A stretch of DNA of 64,000 nt from Pokkaliibacter sp. MBI-7 (GCF_029846635.1 NZ_JARVTG010000001.1:901001-965000), one strand, 5' to 3'. Shown: positions 7,049-16,972, counted from the stretch's first letter. Made by a program: numbers and translations. Notes: generated by a model from the letters alone, not told the origin.

Positions 7049-9436
7049 CTATTTCATTTTCACGATCAGACTGATCATGTCGGTATTGCCCTGCTGGTCC
7101 GTCACACTCAGCTGATAGGGCCCGGGCTGAGTAAAGCTGTAGGGTAATACCCCCACCACAGAACTGCGCCCGATAAAAACGCCATTGAGATACCAGGCCC
7201 GTTCACCGCTACCACCATCGGCATGCAGATTGATCGGAATAGGTGCACGCACCCTGCCCGGCTGCTGAATTTCAGCCCCGTCAGGCAGCGTCGTGATCTG
7301 CAGCGGCAGCTGCTCGGCACCCAGCAAAGCACATTCGTCAGCCACACCCGGCAGCCGCCGGCTGCGCCGCCAGTCACGGGGCAACCAGGGTTCCAGCGCC
7401 ATCGGCCACAAGGCCACCTGCTGCTCCTGCAAGGGCTCACCGGGAGCACAGGCCGGTTCTGCACGCAGCCCTGTGCCCGGCTGTAACCATATTCGCTCCA
7501 GCAGCGAACCCAGCTGAATCTCATCTCCTTCGGCCAGGGTCGGCGGCACAGTGCCATCCAGCAACCACGCCGACATCTTGCGCATGCAGTTTCCATGCTG
7601 GTTTTCACTGGCAGATGCAAGGGTGCCGAGAGGCCAGCATATTTCTGCCTGACTGACACTGGCAGGTGGTAGCAAGGCCTGCCGCCCCTGTGCCGAAGCC
7701 AGTGAGCTGTAGAGGCTGAACAGCAGTGGCGCAGCCGCTGTGCTGCCCTGCTCACCGGGGCTGGGACTGCCATCGGGCCTGCCCACCCACACACCGATGG
7801 TCAGCTCCTGCGTCACGCCCACCGCCCAGGCATCACGAAAGCCATAGCTGGTGCCAGTTTTCCAGGCCAGATTCCAGCTGTCGCCAGTCAGCCGCTGAAT
7901 CACCTGATAGGGGCTGTGCGCCAGCATCCGCCAGATAATCCAGGCCGCGCCCGGACTGAGCAGATAACGCTCCTGTAAGGGTTGCTGAGGCGTGAGACGC
8001 GGCAGCGCCGCTTTGCCTCCGCGTGCCAGTGCGGCGTAGCTGCCGACCAGCTCATCCAGACGCACGCCGATCCCACCCAGAATCAGCGACTCATTCGGCT
8101 GGCGCGCGCCCGGCCCGAACAGTTGCAGCCCGCCATGTTGCAGCTGCGAGGCAAAGCGCCCGGCACCGATATGGTCAAGTAACTGTACGGCGGGAATATT
8201 GAGTGAACGCTGCAGTGCCTCACTGGCGCTGACCGGGCCGTTGAAACCACCGCTGAAATTGTGTGGTCGGTAAGCCCGGTCAAAACGAGGCGCATCTATC
8301 AGCAGTGACGCCGAATGGATCAGCCCCTGATCCAGCGCCATGCCGTAGAGAAAAGGCTTGAGGGTGGAGCCCGGTGAGCGCACTGCCTGCACCATGTCGA
8401 CATGACCGGCGCGTGTTTCCGAGAGGAAGTCTGCCGAGCCAACATAGGCCAGCACCGACATATCACTGTTATCCACCACCAGTACCGCCACCGACTGTGC
8501 TGGGGGCAGATGAGCCAGATAGCGCTGCACGGCCTGCTCTACCTGCCGCTGCACCCTGACCTTAAGAGTGGACTGAATGCGCTGGCAGTCGGCACAGCTA
8601 TCGTGCAGGCGGCGCGCCAGCAGGGGCGCCAGCATTGGTGAACGCTGGCGCAGTACGCTGACCGGCTCGATCAGTGCATCGGCCACCCGCGTGGCAGGCC
8701 AGACCCCCAGCTCAGCCATACGCTGCAGTACCTTATCGCGCGCCTGATGTGCCCGCTGCGGATAGCGATCAGGCCGCAGGGCACTGGGCCGTTGCGGTAG
8801 CACCGCCAGCAACGCGGCTTCGGCGTCACTGAGCTGGCGCACCGGTTTACCGAAATAGCTGAAACTGGCCGCCTGCACACCGGAAAGCGGCCCGCCAAAG
8901 GGAGCGAGATTCAGATACAGGGTGAGAATCTGGTCTTTGCTGTAGTGCCACTCCAGCTGCAGCGCACGGGCAATCTGCCGCAACTTGAGCAGATAGCTGC
9001 GCTGCCCGCTTAACTGCTGCTCCGGCTCCAGCAGCCGAGCGACCTGCATGGTCAGAGTGGACCCACCGGAAACAATTTCCCCATTACTGACGTTCTGCCA
9101 GAAGGCCCGCAGGATGGCGATGGGGTTGATACCGGGATGCCAGTAGAACCAGCGGTCTTCGTAACTGATCAGTAATTGCAGGTATTCCGGCGACACCTCA
9201 TCCAGCGTCACCGGATACCGCCAGATGCCCTGTTCATCGGCAAAGGCCCGCAGTGGCTCACCGGCGCGGTCCAGTATAACGGTGCTGAAGTGTGGCGCAG
9301 CGGGCAGCGGATAGCGGCGATCTGCCCAGCCGGCCAGCGCTGCCAGCAACAACAGCACCAGCAGAAAAACGACCACTGCCCGCATACGCCGGCTCAGACA
9401 CCGCCAGTACCGACAGGCTACGTTGTTCATGTTCAT
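7049..9436 (-). CDS. pbpC: Penicillin-binding protein 1C (bifunctional peptidoglycan synthase)
   Basis: A 795-residue class A penicillin-binding protein of the PBP1C type. An N-terminal membrane anchor (residues 19-38) is followed by a GT51 glycosyltransferase domain with the catalytic glutamate in SYEDRWFYWHPG (Glu93) and GGSTLTMQVARLL. The transpeptidase domain has the active serine in SPGSTLKPF (Ser357, Lys360) and a KTGTSYGFRDAW box. The C-terminal extension, with a final PYSFTQPGPYQLSVTDQQGN, is typical of PBP1C (BiPBP_C). It builds and cross-links peptidoglycan in the periplasm. It lies downstream of the macroglobulin gene, the conserved yfhM-pbpC pairing known from E. coli. ATGs at 9436 and 9430 are both possible starts. 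Confidence 0.94.
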   Translation of the reverse strand: MNMNNVACRYWRCLSRRMRAVVVFLLVLLLLAALAGWADRRYPLPAAPHFSTVILDRAGEPLRAFADEQGIWRYPVTLDEVSPEYLQLLISYEDRWFYWHPGINPIAILRAFWQNVSNGEIVSGGSTLTMQVARLLEPEQQLSGQRSYLLKLRQIARALQLEWHYSKDQILTLYLNLAPFGGPLSGVQAASFSYFGKPVRQLSDAEAALLAVLPQRPSALRPDRYPQRAHQARDKVLQRMAELGVWPATRVADALIEPVSVLRQRSPMLAPLLARRLHDSCADCQRIQSTLKVRVQRQVEQAVQRYLAHLPPAQSVAVLVVDNSDMSVLAYVGSADFLSETRAGHVDMVQAVRSPGSTLKPFLYGMALDQGLIHSASLLIDAPRFDRAYRPHNFSGGFNGPVSASEALQRSLNIPAVQLLDHIGAGRFASQLQHGGLQLFGPGARQPNESLILGGIGVRLDELVGSYAALARGGKAALPRLTPQQPLQERYLLSPGAAWIIWRMLAHSPYQVIQRLTGDSWNLAWKTGTSYGFRDAWAVGVTQELTIGVWVGRPDGSPSPGEQGSTAAAPLLFSLYSSLASAQGRQALLPPASVSQAEICWPLGTLASASENQHGNCMRKMSAWLLDGTVPPTLAEGDEIQLGSLLERIWLQPGTGLRAEPACAPGEPLQEQQVALWPMALEPWLPRDWRRSRRLPGVADECALLGAEQLPLQITTLPDGAEIQQPGRVRAPIPINLHADGGSGERAWYLNGVFIGRSSVVGVLPYSFTQPGPYQLSVTDQQGNTDMISLIVKMK

Positions 9437-9489
9437 TCGGGTACAGGCCAGTCAGACGTGATAAATGCAGACAGGGCAGACCACCGCAG

Positions 9490-9519
9490 TGGCCGGATAA
9501 GAATCACCTTATCCGGCCA
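9490..9519 (-). terminator. Strong stem-loop between the macroglobulin gene and pbpC
   Basis: TGGCCGGATAAG (9490-9501) pairs perfectly with CTTATCCGGCCA (9508-9519) around a 6-base loop. Neither side has a T-run, so it may be an attenuator or processing site within the operon rather than a full terminator. Confidence 0.45.
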
Positions 9520-9555
9520 TGCCAGCAGCGGACGGCTGAGACCGTATTACCAGTC

Positions 9556-12500
9556 TCAGCGCCCCCTGACGATCAGCTGCGGCTGCCTGCCGCCCTGATG
9601 ACGCACCTGCGGGTCATACATGGCTTCGGCATAGGTCGGTGCCAGCCGGTAGGTACCGGGAGAGACTGCACGCGCCAGATAGTACAGCTGGGCACGGCGG
9701 GAACTCATCTCCACCGCAGCCACGTAGCGGTCATCACGATATTCCTGATGGCGAATATCCTGATACTGCATGACCTCGGAGATTTTACTGCCTTCCACCA
9801 TGACATCCGCCAGAGCAACCGAGGTAGCCAGATTCTGGTTCTCCAGCTCCAGCCCTGCGGGCAGCAGGTCCACCACCATGACGTGATGGGTGGCCTCATC
9901 ACTCTGCACATCAAGGCGTACCAGCACCATATCGCCGGTTTTCAGGGTAATGGTGCCATTGTCAGCGCCACCGGCCTGCTGCAGCGGTACGCCGTCAGCA
10001 CTGAACAGACTGCGTTGCACCTGCAAGCCTTTATTGATGGCCTGAGGCAGCGTCTGCTCGTAGCCCAGCAGGGTGAGATTGAGATAAGCATCCGCACTGC
10101 CCTGATTCAGCACTTCCATACCCTGACCCACCAGTTCGGCATCAGCAGGCATCTGCACACTGGTCTGATCCAGTGATTCGCTGCTGTCGCCGTGGCTGAG
10201 CATCAGGCTCATGGCCTTGCCTTCGCTGTTCATTACCGCACTGCCAGCAAGGAACAGGGCGTTGCTTTCCTGCGTACTGAACCACTCACGCTGCTTCAGG
10301 CGGTGGGAGAGATCGAACAGCAGGGGTTGCCATTGCTCAGCAGGCTGCCCGGCCTCCACCAGCCAGTACAGGGCCAGCGCCCGGTCACGAATGGAGCTGC
10401 CGTAGTCGGCGTAATACTGATAGCCACGGCTTTCTTTGGGCTGACGGGCAAAGTCAGCCAGAGCCTGTTTGATGGCCTTCTGGCTGCGTGGGGCATCGCC
10501 GCTTTTGCCCAGCGCCAGCCCCAGTTGCAGCAGTGGCAGTGGCGCTGCGTTCTGACGCAGGTTGTCGTACAGATTGCGCAGCTCAGACAGCGGCGCCTGC
10601 CCGGTACGGGCCAGCACCTGCCCGGCATAAGCCTGCACCGCAAAGCGACTGCGATCCTGCTCATCCGTATAGTAGCTGCTGATCATATCGGGGCTGCGCA
10701 CATAGTCATTGAGGCGACTGAGGGCGTCCTGCAGGTTTTTGGCCGGAATGGCAAAACCGGCTTCACGGGCGCGCAGCAGGAAGTCAGTGACATACACCGT
10801 CAGCCAGTATTCTTCCGGGCTGTCACTGTTCCACAGGCCAAACCCACCGCTGGACTGCTGCATGCCAAACAGCCGCTGAATGGCCATTTCCAGTGCCTGC
10901 TTACGGGTCTGGGCGTCATCCCCCACAATCCCCATGCGGGCCAGCAGATCGTCATTGATGTAGAGCTGCGGGAATACACCACTGGTGGTCTGCTCCAGAC
11001 AGCCATAAGGGTAAGCCTTCAGTGCCTGCAGATACTCACTGATATTGAGCGGCGGCAGCGACGACAGGCTCAGCGACCCTTTGATACTGGAAGGAATCAG
11101 TGCCGCCGCAGCACTCTGTGGCAGCTGGAAAGCCTGCCCCGGATGTATGGCCTGCTGCCAGCTCAGGCGGGTCGGTGCCCAGGCAGGCCGCACACGCAAT
11201 GATGTTTCGCGGACAAACTGATCTTTTGCGCCAGCGGGCAGATCATGCAGACCACTGATCGCTGCCCGGATGGGGATCAGACCAAACTCCTGCCCGGCCG
11301 TTACCGGAATATGCAGTGACACCTTCTGATTGACCGCCAGCTCAACCTGTTTCTGCCAGTGCTGCGGATCAGGCTGATCACTGAAGCTCAGGCCCTGCCC
11401 GGTGCTGACATCAATACTGGCTTTCTGAGTCACCCCACTGAGGTTATGCAGGTCGAGCACAATCTCGGCCTGATCACCGGAAGCCAGAAAACGCGGCTTG
11501 GTCAGCTGGGTCACCAGCGGTGCCGCTACCTGCATTTCCTGCTCGGCCGAACCATAGGCATCATCACCAAAGGCCACGGCCATCAAACGCACCCGGCCGT
11601 TGAAGTCTGGCAGGGTCAGTGGTACCTGCGCCTTACCCTCGGCATCCACGTCTACCAGCCCGGAGAACAGCGAAACAATCTGCACGTCCGAGGGGGGCTC
11701 GCTGCCACCACGATTGAGATCGCCATCACCGCCAAACTGCAGTTTGGCAAAGTCACCGTCCTCGCCCTCAATCAGATCGCCGTAGCTGTCGCGACTGTCG
11801 ATGGCATAACGGCGCTGGGCAAAGAACCAGCCAAACGGATCGGGGGTTTTGAAGTCACTGATGTTCAGCACGCCCATATCCACCGCCGCCAGCGTCACCC
11901 GTGCGGTTTTCGGCAGGCTGCCGGTGCTGGTGAGGGTAATGGGGACGTTGACAATTGTTTCCGGCAGGGCTTTGTCTGGTGCCTGTAAACTGACCTGCAG
12001 ATGGCGCTCTTCACGGTCCAGCGGCAGATACTGAATGCCCATCATCCGCCGTGGCAGTTTTTCCACCCGCTCACTGCCCGGCTGGACCAGCGTCATATTG
12101 ATATACAGATCGTGATGCCCATCCCAGCCCGCATCGACCGGAATCTCCACCACGGCACCTTCGGCAGGCACCGTGACGGCCTGACGATACAACTGCTTAT
12201 CGCTTTCGACCGTAACAAAGCCCTTACCGGCAGCAGGTGGCTGTACTTTGAGCCTGATCGTCTCACCTGCCCTGTAGGCCTTTTTATCCAGCGCCAGACC
12301 AATACGGTCAGGGCGCCCGGCCAGTGCGTTGTCATCCTGCATCCAGCCCGCAAGGAAACGATAGCTGCTGACCAGTTTAGTGGCAGGGTTAGTCACCTCC
12401 AGACGGTAGTAACCCCACTCCACCGGCATCGCAACGGTGGCCGTCTTGTCGGCTTCAATGCTGACCGTCTGACTGGTCACCGGGTACTGCCGCACGGTGA

Positions 12501-14688
12501 AGTTACTGCTCCAGCCATCGGCCTCGGAATAGGTCCAGTGGTAATTGCGCTCTTCGCGGATCAGCGTAGCGGTCAGGTTAGTGGCCGCCAGCTTCTTCTC
12601 GCCATCGGTCAGCACCAGATCAAAACGGGCATCGCTGTCACTGTCGCTTTCGTCATCTTTGAACTGCGGACGAATACCCACCAGCTGCGGCGCGGGCAGC
12701 ACTTCACTGATAAAGCGGCGGGTCACCGGACGCCCGCCGGTATCCAGCAGGCTTTCATACAAGCGCAACTGCAGCGGACTGCCAAGGCGATCCCAGAACG
12801 GGCTGAGGTCCAGCGTCCCTTTACCCTGATCATCCAGCAGCACATCATCCAGATCTTCGCGGCGTTCGAAGAAGGTATCGTTGACATCACCGAAGTAAAA
12901 ATCCTGCATGGCAGCAAAGGGATGCGGCGAGCGCCTGGCCACCAGCTGGCTCTGTACCCGGTTGCCATTGGCAGGTGCGCCATACAGATAGCGCCCATCG
13001 AGCTGCAGGCTGAAGGCTTCATGAGCCAGAATCTGCTGCGCGCCCTCCATCGCCAGTGTCATGCGTTCGGGCAGGAAGTCTTCGACTTTAAAGGTGTAGT
13101 CCTGACGGGAATGATCCGGCAGGGTCACGCTGACACTCCAGTCACCCGTGGGGGCATCTTTGGCAATGGCGAAGCTGGCTTCGTAATAATTGAGCACGCC
13201 CGGCTGCAGGCGCTCGGTGCGCACTACCCGGCCATCCGGCTGACGCAGCTCACTTTGCAGAACAACACCGGGCACCGCCTTGCCGTCACCGTCACGCAGC
13301 AGTGCACTGATCGGCACGGTTTCACCGGGGCGGTAGAGATCACGCGGACTGTAGAGGAATAACGACTGCGCCTGCTGCGGCCGCCCCTGAATATCAAACT
13401 CGGACAAATCGAGCGCCGGGCCATAGAGCTTGACCAGCGTGGTGTCGCCGTCTTTGTGTGCCAGCAGCAGACGCGCCTTGCCGGATTTAAGCTCGGTGGC
13501 AGGCACGCTGGCGATGCCGTCCTTATCCGCCTCGCCCGACCACAGGGTATTGCCTTCGCCATCCAGCATCTGCAGCTGCACCCCGGCCACCGGCTCGGCA
13601 CTGGCCAGAGAGGCCACACTCACCGCCATGCTCTTGTCGTACAGGCGCAGATGCACCCCCAGATCGGTGACGGCAAACCAGGTCGAGGTGAACTTTTCAC
13701 CGTAAAAACCGACTTCACGCAGGATCGCCAGATAGACGCCATTGCCCTGCAGCGCAGGTACATTACTGATGGGAATATAACGGGTGCCACGGGTATTGGC
13801 GGGCAGCTGCAGGTCATAACGGCCAGTGTAGGCGCGCGGGGTACGCTTCAGCACACTTTCCGCATCCCAGCCGTAGAGGCGGTTGCTGTTCCCGTACGAC
13901 GACAGAAACCAGGGCAGATCGTTATCAGCCAGCCGGTAAAAATCCACTTCCACATCACTGACATTCACCGCCGTGATCGGCAGCCCTTTAGTCAGACGAT
14001 GGGCGAGAAAGTTACCCTGACTGGCAAAGCTGAGGCTTTTCTGCAGCGCCGGTGTAGTGATGTCTGCCTGCATGGAGGCCACCACCCGGTCCGTGATTTT
14101 CAGACTGGCACCCAGTGCCGACGGCAGCCCTTCGTTAACGCGGATGTGATACTGGGTTTCGGGCTCCAGATAGGGGAAATACAGACGGGTACCGCTGTCA
14201 TCAGCGATCCAGCCACCGTCCAGCGCTTTGCCATCGGCACGGCTAAGCGTCAGCCACTTGCTGAGATCCTGCGTCAGATCAGCCGGTGCAGACAGAATCA
14301 CTGACGCCGCCAGACTGCCCTTGTAGCTGCCCTGCCCCATATCCAGCACCTTGAAGGGCACATCGGCGTATTTCTTTTTCACCGCTGCCATATCCAGCAC
14401 GGGCTGTTGCAGCGTCTTGCCCTGCCCGGCCTCTCCTTCTGCCACGGCAGGCTGCGCCTGACTGGCGGGCACCTCTGCTGATGCCGGGGAAGAAGCCGCG
14501 GAGGAGGCGGTATCGGTTGAATTAGCGGTGACTTCGGCAGCGGCCGGAGCCGTCGTTGCAGTCTGGCTGGTGGTTTGACTCTGTGCCGCATCATTAGCGG
14601 CTTTAGCAGCGTCATCCTGGTCATTACAACCACTGAGCCAGGTCGTCAGAAAAAGCAGGAATACGAGGGAATAAGCACGGGCTGCCAT
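9556..14688 (-). CDS. yfhM: Alpha-2-macroglobulin family lipoprotein (YfhM type)
   Basis: A very large protein (1710 residues from the start used here; E. coli YfhM has 1653). The N terminus is a lipoprotein signal ending in LSGC (Cys21). The following 90 residues are Ala/Ser/Thr/Gln-rich, a likely flexible tether. Next come the MG domains, with LYRPGETVPISALLRD, and the thioester motif GCLEQ at about residue 1229 (10990-11004). After it comes the alpha-helical TED domain, with FGLWNSDSPEEYWLTVYVTDFL. The C-terminal receptor-like domain ends in ATHHVMVVDLLPAGLELEN. Such proteins trap proteases in the periplasm, and PBP1C is thought to repair the wall alongside. AGGA lies 9 bases before the ATG at 14688; an upstream ATG at 14730 lacks a ribosome site. 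Confidence 0.93.
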   Translation of the reverse strand: MAARAYSLVFLLFLTTWLSGCNDQDDAAKAANDAAQSQTTSQTATTAPAAAEVTANSTDTASSAASSPASAEVPASQAQPAVAEGEAGQGKTLQQPVLDMAAVKKKYADVPFKVLDMGQGSYKGSLAASVILSAPADLTQDLSKWLTLSRADGKALDGGWIADDSGTRLYFPYLEPETQYHIRVNEGLPSALGASLKITDRVVASMQADITTPALQKSLSFASQGNFLAHRLTKGLPITAVNVSDVEVDFYRLADNDLPWFLSSYGNSNRLYGWDAESVLKRTPRAYTGRYDLQLPANTRGTRYIPISNVPALQGNGVYLAILREVGFYGEKFTSTWFAVTDLGVHLRLYDKSMAVSVASLASAEPVAGVQLQMLDGEGNTLWSGEADKDGIASVPATELKSGKARLLLAHKDGDTTLVKLYGPALDLSEFDIQGRPQQAQSLFLYSPRDLYRPGETVPISALLRDGDGKAVPGVVLQSELRQPDGRVVRTERLQPGVLNYYEASFAIAKDAPTGDWSVSVTLPDHSRQDYTFKVEDFLPERMTLAMEGAQQILAHEAFSLQLDGRYLYGAPANGNRVQSQLVARRSPHPFAAMQDFYFGDVNDTFFERREDLDDVLLDDQGKGTLDLSPFWDRLGSPLQLRLYESLLDTGGRPVTRRFISEVLPAPQLVGIRPQFKDDESDSDSDARFDLVLTDGEKKLAATNLTATLIREERNYHWTYSEADGWSSNFTVRQYPVTSQTVSIEADKTATVAMPVEWGYYRLEVTNPATKLVSSYRFLAGWMQDDNALAGRPDRIGLALDKKAYRAGETIRLKVQPPAAGKGFVTVESDKQLYRQAVTVPAEGAVVEIPVDAGWDGHHDLYINMTLVQPGSERVEKLPRRMMGIQYLPLDREERHLQVSLQAPDKALPETIVNVPITLTSTGSLPKTARVTLAAVDMGVLNISDFKTPDPFGWFFAQRRYAIDSRDSYGDLIEGEDGDFAKLQFGGDGDLNRGGSEPPSDVQIVSLFSGLVDVDAEGKAQVPLTLPDFNGRVRLMAVAFGDDAYGSAEQEMQVAAPLVTQLTKPRFLASGDQAEIVLDLHNLSGVTQKASIDVSTGQGLSFSDQPDPQHWQKQVELAVNQKVSLHIPVTAGQEFGLIPIRAAISGLHDLPAGAKDQFVRETSLRVRPAWAPTRLSWQQAIHPGQAFQLPQSAAAALIPSSIKGSLSLSSLPPLNISEYLQALKAYPYGCLEQTTSGVFPQLYINDDLLARMGIVGDDAQTRKQALEMAIQRLFGMQQSSGGFGLWNSDSPEEYWLTVYVTDFLLRAREAGFAIPAKNLQDALSRLNDYVRSPDMISSYYTDEQDRSRFAVQAYAGQVLARTGQAPLSELRNLYDNLRQNAAPLPLLQLGLALGKSGDAPRSQKAIKQALADFARQPKESRGYQYYADYGSSIRDRALALYWLVEAGQPAEQWQPLLFDLSHRLKQREWFSTQESNALFLAGSAVMNSEGKAMSLMLSHGDSSESLDQTSVQMPADAELVGQGMEVLNQGSADAYLNLTLLGYEQTLPQAINKGLQVQRSLFSADGVPLQQAGGADNGTITLKTGDMVLVRLDVQSDEATHHVMVVDLLPAGLELENQNLATSVALADVMVEGSKISEVMQYQDIRHQEYRDDRYVAAVEMSSRRAQLYYLARAVSPGTYRLAPTYAEAMYDPQVRHQGGRQPQLIVRGR

Positions 14689-15031
14689 GAGGAGGGGTCC
14701 TGTATCACGTCCTGTGGTAAGCATAGCCAACTTTAAGGCCAGCGCATCTTACTATGCATCCAAACGTAACAGTAGGTTAATTTCTGGTGATGTTCTGCAT
14801 CCCGACCTGCCCGCCTCCTGACAGTTCTGAGACCTGCTGACCACTGTTAACAGCTCTCAGATATAACGATACGTGATGATTAAAATAAAATTACAGGATT
14901 AGATTTATTACTCGCCCCTCTTCACCATAACGCCATTCCGACAAGCCTGTGCCTTGTCCGGTAACGCTGCCCCATCCACCTCAACGGTCATGGGTCAGCC
15001 AGCCTCCTCACCCTGTTACGGAACACTCATC
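14689..15031. other. Intergenic region between yfhM and the SRPBCC gene
   Basis: These 343 bases hold the divergent start regions of the macroglobulin gene and the SRPBCC gene. An AT-rich block around 14860-14920 could carry promoters. I see no gene, repeat or clear operator in it. Confidence 0.5.
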
Positions 15032-15562
15032 ATGAAAATGAATGCCATCATCTGGCCTGAAGGCTATGTGCCCGGCTATACCGAAAACTACGTATCCAAT
15101 GAAGTGATTGTCGCGGGCCTGAGTGCCGCAGATATCTGGCCCCTGCTCGCAACTCCCTCGGAGTGGCCCGGCTATTACACCAACTCAGCCAATGTGCGCT
15201 TTTATGATGAGCAGGGCCCGGTGCTGACCTGTGATGACCGCTTCTACTTTGAGACCTTCGGCTTTCCGGTGGAAGCGCGGTGCAATGAGTTCGTTGCTCC
15301 CACCGCAGACCAGCCCGGACGGGTTGCCTGGCACGGCTGGGCAGGCGAAGAAGGCAGCGAATCCCGGCTGGACGTGCACCATGCCTGGCTGGTGGAAAAT
15401 CTGGAAGGCGGTCGAGTACGCATCCTGACGCAGGAAACGCAGAAAGGTAAGCCTGCTGCAGAGCTACATGTGGCTAAACCCAACCCGATGATCAATGGTC
15501 ATCAGGACTGGCTGGACGGTCTGGTGAGCGCCGCTCGTGCCCGCAAGGCTCAGGCACAATAA
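15032..15562 (+). CDS. SRPBCC (START-like) ligand-binding family protein
   Basis: A 176-residue protein that looks like the polyketide-cyclase/START-like (SRPBCC) superfamily. It opens with YTENYVSNEVIVAGLSAADIWPLL followed by PSEWPGYYTN, the usual helix-grip start, and ends with a long helix NPMINGHQDWLDGLVSAARA. These proteins bind hydrophobic ligands or act as lyases or cyclases; the substrate cannot be told from sequence. The frame is open back to 14954, but the ATG at 15032 matches the domain start and has CGGAAC upstream. It converges with the lysR gene. Confidence 0.75.
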   Translation: MKMNAIIWPEGYVPGYTENYVSNEVIVAGLSAADIWPLLATPSEWPGYYTNSANVRFYDEQGPVLTCDDRFYFETFGFPVEARCNEFVAPTADQPGRVAWHGWAGEEGSESRLDVHHAWLVENLEGGRVRILTQETQKGKPAAELHVAKPNPMINGHQDWLDGLVSAARARKAQAQ

Positions 15563-15569
15563 TGACGGT

Positions 15570-15597
15570 GGCCATCGACATGATGATGTCGATGGCC
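15570..15597. terminator. Terminator-like hairpin between SRPBCC and lysR genes
   Basis: GGCCATCGACAT (15570-15581) pairs perfectly with ATGTCGATGGCC (15586-15597), with a 4-base loop, between convergent genes. There is no long T-run. Confidence 0.55.
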
Positions 15598-15615
15598 TTG
15601 GGCTTTCCGCAGACA

Positions 15616-16539
15616 TTACTCTTCCGCCGCGCCTTTGGAGCTGTCGTACTGCCGGAACAGCAACTCCCGCAACCAGCGATGGGCAGTATCCCGATGCCTG
15701 CGCTCATGCCATACCGCAATCTTGGTAAAGCCCGGCACCTCCAGCGGTGGCGGGAACACCTCCAGCCCCTCTGCCCCCTGCACCAGCCGACTCGGCAGAA
15801 TGGCGATCATATCGCTGGCACGCAGAATATCGGGCAAGACCAGAAAGCTTTTCACCGACAGCGTGACCTGACGCTGCTTGCCAAGCGCCTGCAATGCCTC
15901 ATCCGTGACGCCATGAAAGCTCCCGCCGCTGTACGACACCAGCGCATGATCCAGTGCACAGAACTGATCCACAGTCAGCGGCGTACCCTGCTGCATAACC
16001 GGATGCCCGGCACGCAGCACACAGACATAGTGCTCATCAAACAGCGTGCGGCAGTGTAAATCTGGCGGCGCCGACTCTGGCGTAATCAGCGCCAGATCAA
16101 TGTCACCGCGCTCCAGCTGGGCTTGCACCTGCTGGTCATCGACCGGCACCAGCGCAATTCTGATCTGCGGCGCATGACGTTTGAGTGCAGACAGAAAGGG
16201 CGCGGCAATGGTGCTTAGGGCATAGTCTGTCGCGGCCAGCGTAAAGGCCAGCTGCGAGGTCGAGGGGTCAAAATGCAATGGCTGGATCAGCACGCCAATA
16301 TCACTGATAACCTGCTTTAACGGTGCGGCCAGCTCCAGCGCACGCGGGGTCGGCACAATCCCGCGCTGGGCACGCACAAACAAAGGGTCACCGAAATAGC
16401 CCCGCAGCCGCGTCAACATGCCACTCATGGCAGGCTGAGTAATCCCCAGCCGCGTGGCGGCACGTGTCACGTTGCACTCATCAAGGAGCGCATCCAGGGC
16501 TTTGAGCAGATTCAGATCCAGCCCTTTGATCTCTTTCAT
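15616..16539 (-). CDS. LysR-family transcriptional regulator
   Basis: A 307-residue LysR regulator. The N-terminal winged helix is classical: LNLLKALDALLDECNVTRAATRLGITQPAMSGMLTRLR. The C-terminal part has the periplasmic-binding-like effector fold, with LAFTLAATDYALSTIAAPFL. The nearest gene is the convergent SRPBCC gene; nothing divergent of the same age sits upstream, because the AT-rich cassette region begins there. Its target is therefore not evident, and the original divergent partner may have been displaced by the insertion. CTGCG at the domain end and the length are normal for the family. Confidence 0.88.
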   Translation of the reverse strand: MKEIKGLDLNLLKALDALLDECNVTRAATRLGITQPAMSGMLTRLRGYFGDPLFVRAQRGIVPTPRALELAAPLKQVISDIGVLIQPLHFDPSTSQLAFTLAATDYALSTIAAPFLSALKRHAPQIRIALVPVDDQQVQAQLERGDIDLALITPESAPPDLHCRTLFDEHYVCVLRAGHPVMQQGTPLTVDQFCALDHALVSYSGGSFHGVTDEALQALGKQRQVTLSVKSFLVLPDILRASDMIAILPSRLVQGAEGLEVFPPPLEVPGFTKIAVWHERRHRDTAHRWLRELLFRQYDSSKGAAEE

Positions 16540-16673
16540 GGTTCCCTCTCAAAGCAATACCGGTCGCAGCTTATATGGAGACAACTCTGCCGATTGCCAC
16601 CACAGCCAGTGCCTGGCTCAGGATGCGCGGTGCCTAGCCAGAACAGCTCATCAGGTTACGTTAAACAAAGATA

Positions 16674-16853
16674 TTGCTTATTACAGAACTGGCTAAGAAA
16701 TTCCATCTAGTACCGATAGACATCAAGGGTTCGCTTACCGTCACGATGTACCATCATGTCGTTCTGGGCAGAGATGAGAAAGGGAGACATCATCATTTTG
16801 AGTACTTCATCCTTGAAAAATCGGGAATAAGGTATACCTTTTGGGTAGTCTGA
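16674..16853 (+). CDS. Possible very small ORF in front of the cassette array (doubtful)
   Basis: A 59-codon frame from a TTG, or 35 codons from the ATG at 16746 (MYHHVVLGRDEKGRHHH...), ending at TGA 16851-16853. It follows a GTTAAAC box (16660-16666), which fits the integron core GTTRRRY. I recognise no family and see no good ribosome site. It may be a remnant. Confidence 0.2.
   Translation: MLITELAKKFHLVPIDIKGSLTVTMYHHVVLGRDEKGRHHHFEYFILEKSGIRYTFWVV
16829..16842. promoter_or_regulatory. Palindrome AAGGTATACCTTTT, copy 1
   Basis: First of two near-identical palindromes with core AAGGTATACCTT, 128 bases apart. A half-copy (ATACCTTTTAAT) lies between them near 16866. This suggests a repeated operator upstream of the first cassette ORF. 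Confidence 0.4.
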
Positions 16854-16956
16854 TGATGATTGAAATACCTTTTAATGATTCAACTGCGCATTGACTAATT
16901 TATTTTTCTATTAAAATCAAAGTTTTACGTGACAGCTGTTTAAGATAAAGTTTGTT

Positions 16957-16972
16957 AAAAGGTATACCTTTT
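16957..16972. promoter_or_regulatory. Palindrome AAAAGGTATACCTTTT, copy 2
   Basis: A perfect 16-bp palindrome, 65 bases before the HEPN-like ORF at 17037. A second stem (GTTATGAGGTC at 16980 with GACCTCATTAAC ending at 17005, one bulged base) follows at once and then GTTAGGT (17011-17017), which fits the integron core site. Confidence 0.45.

Noticed and set aside
12001..13362. 453-codon plus-strand frame opposite the macroglobulin gene
   Set aside because: Shadow of the minus-strand coding frame; composition is rich in His, Gln and Arg with no domain and no ribosome site.
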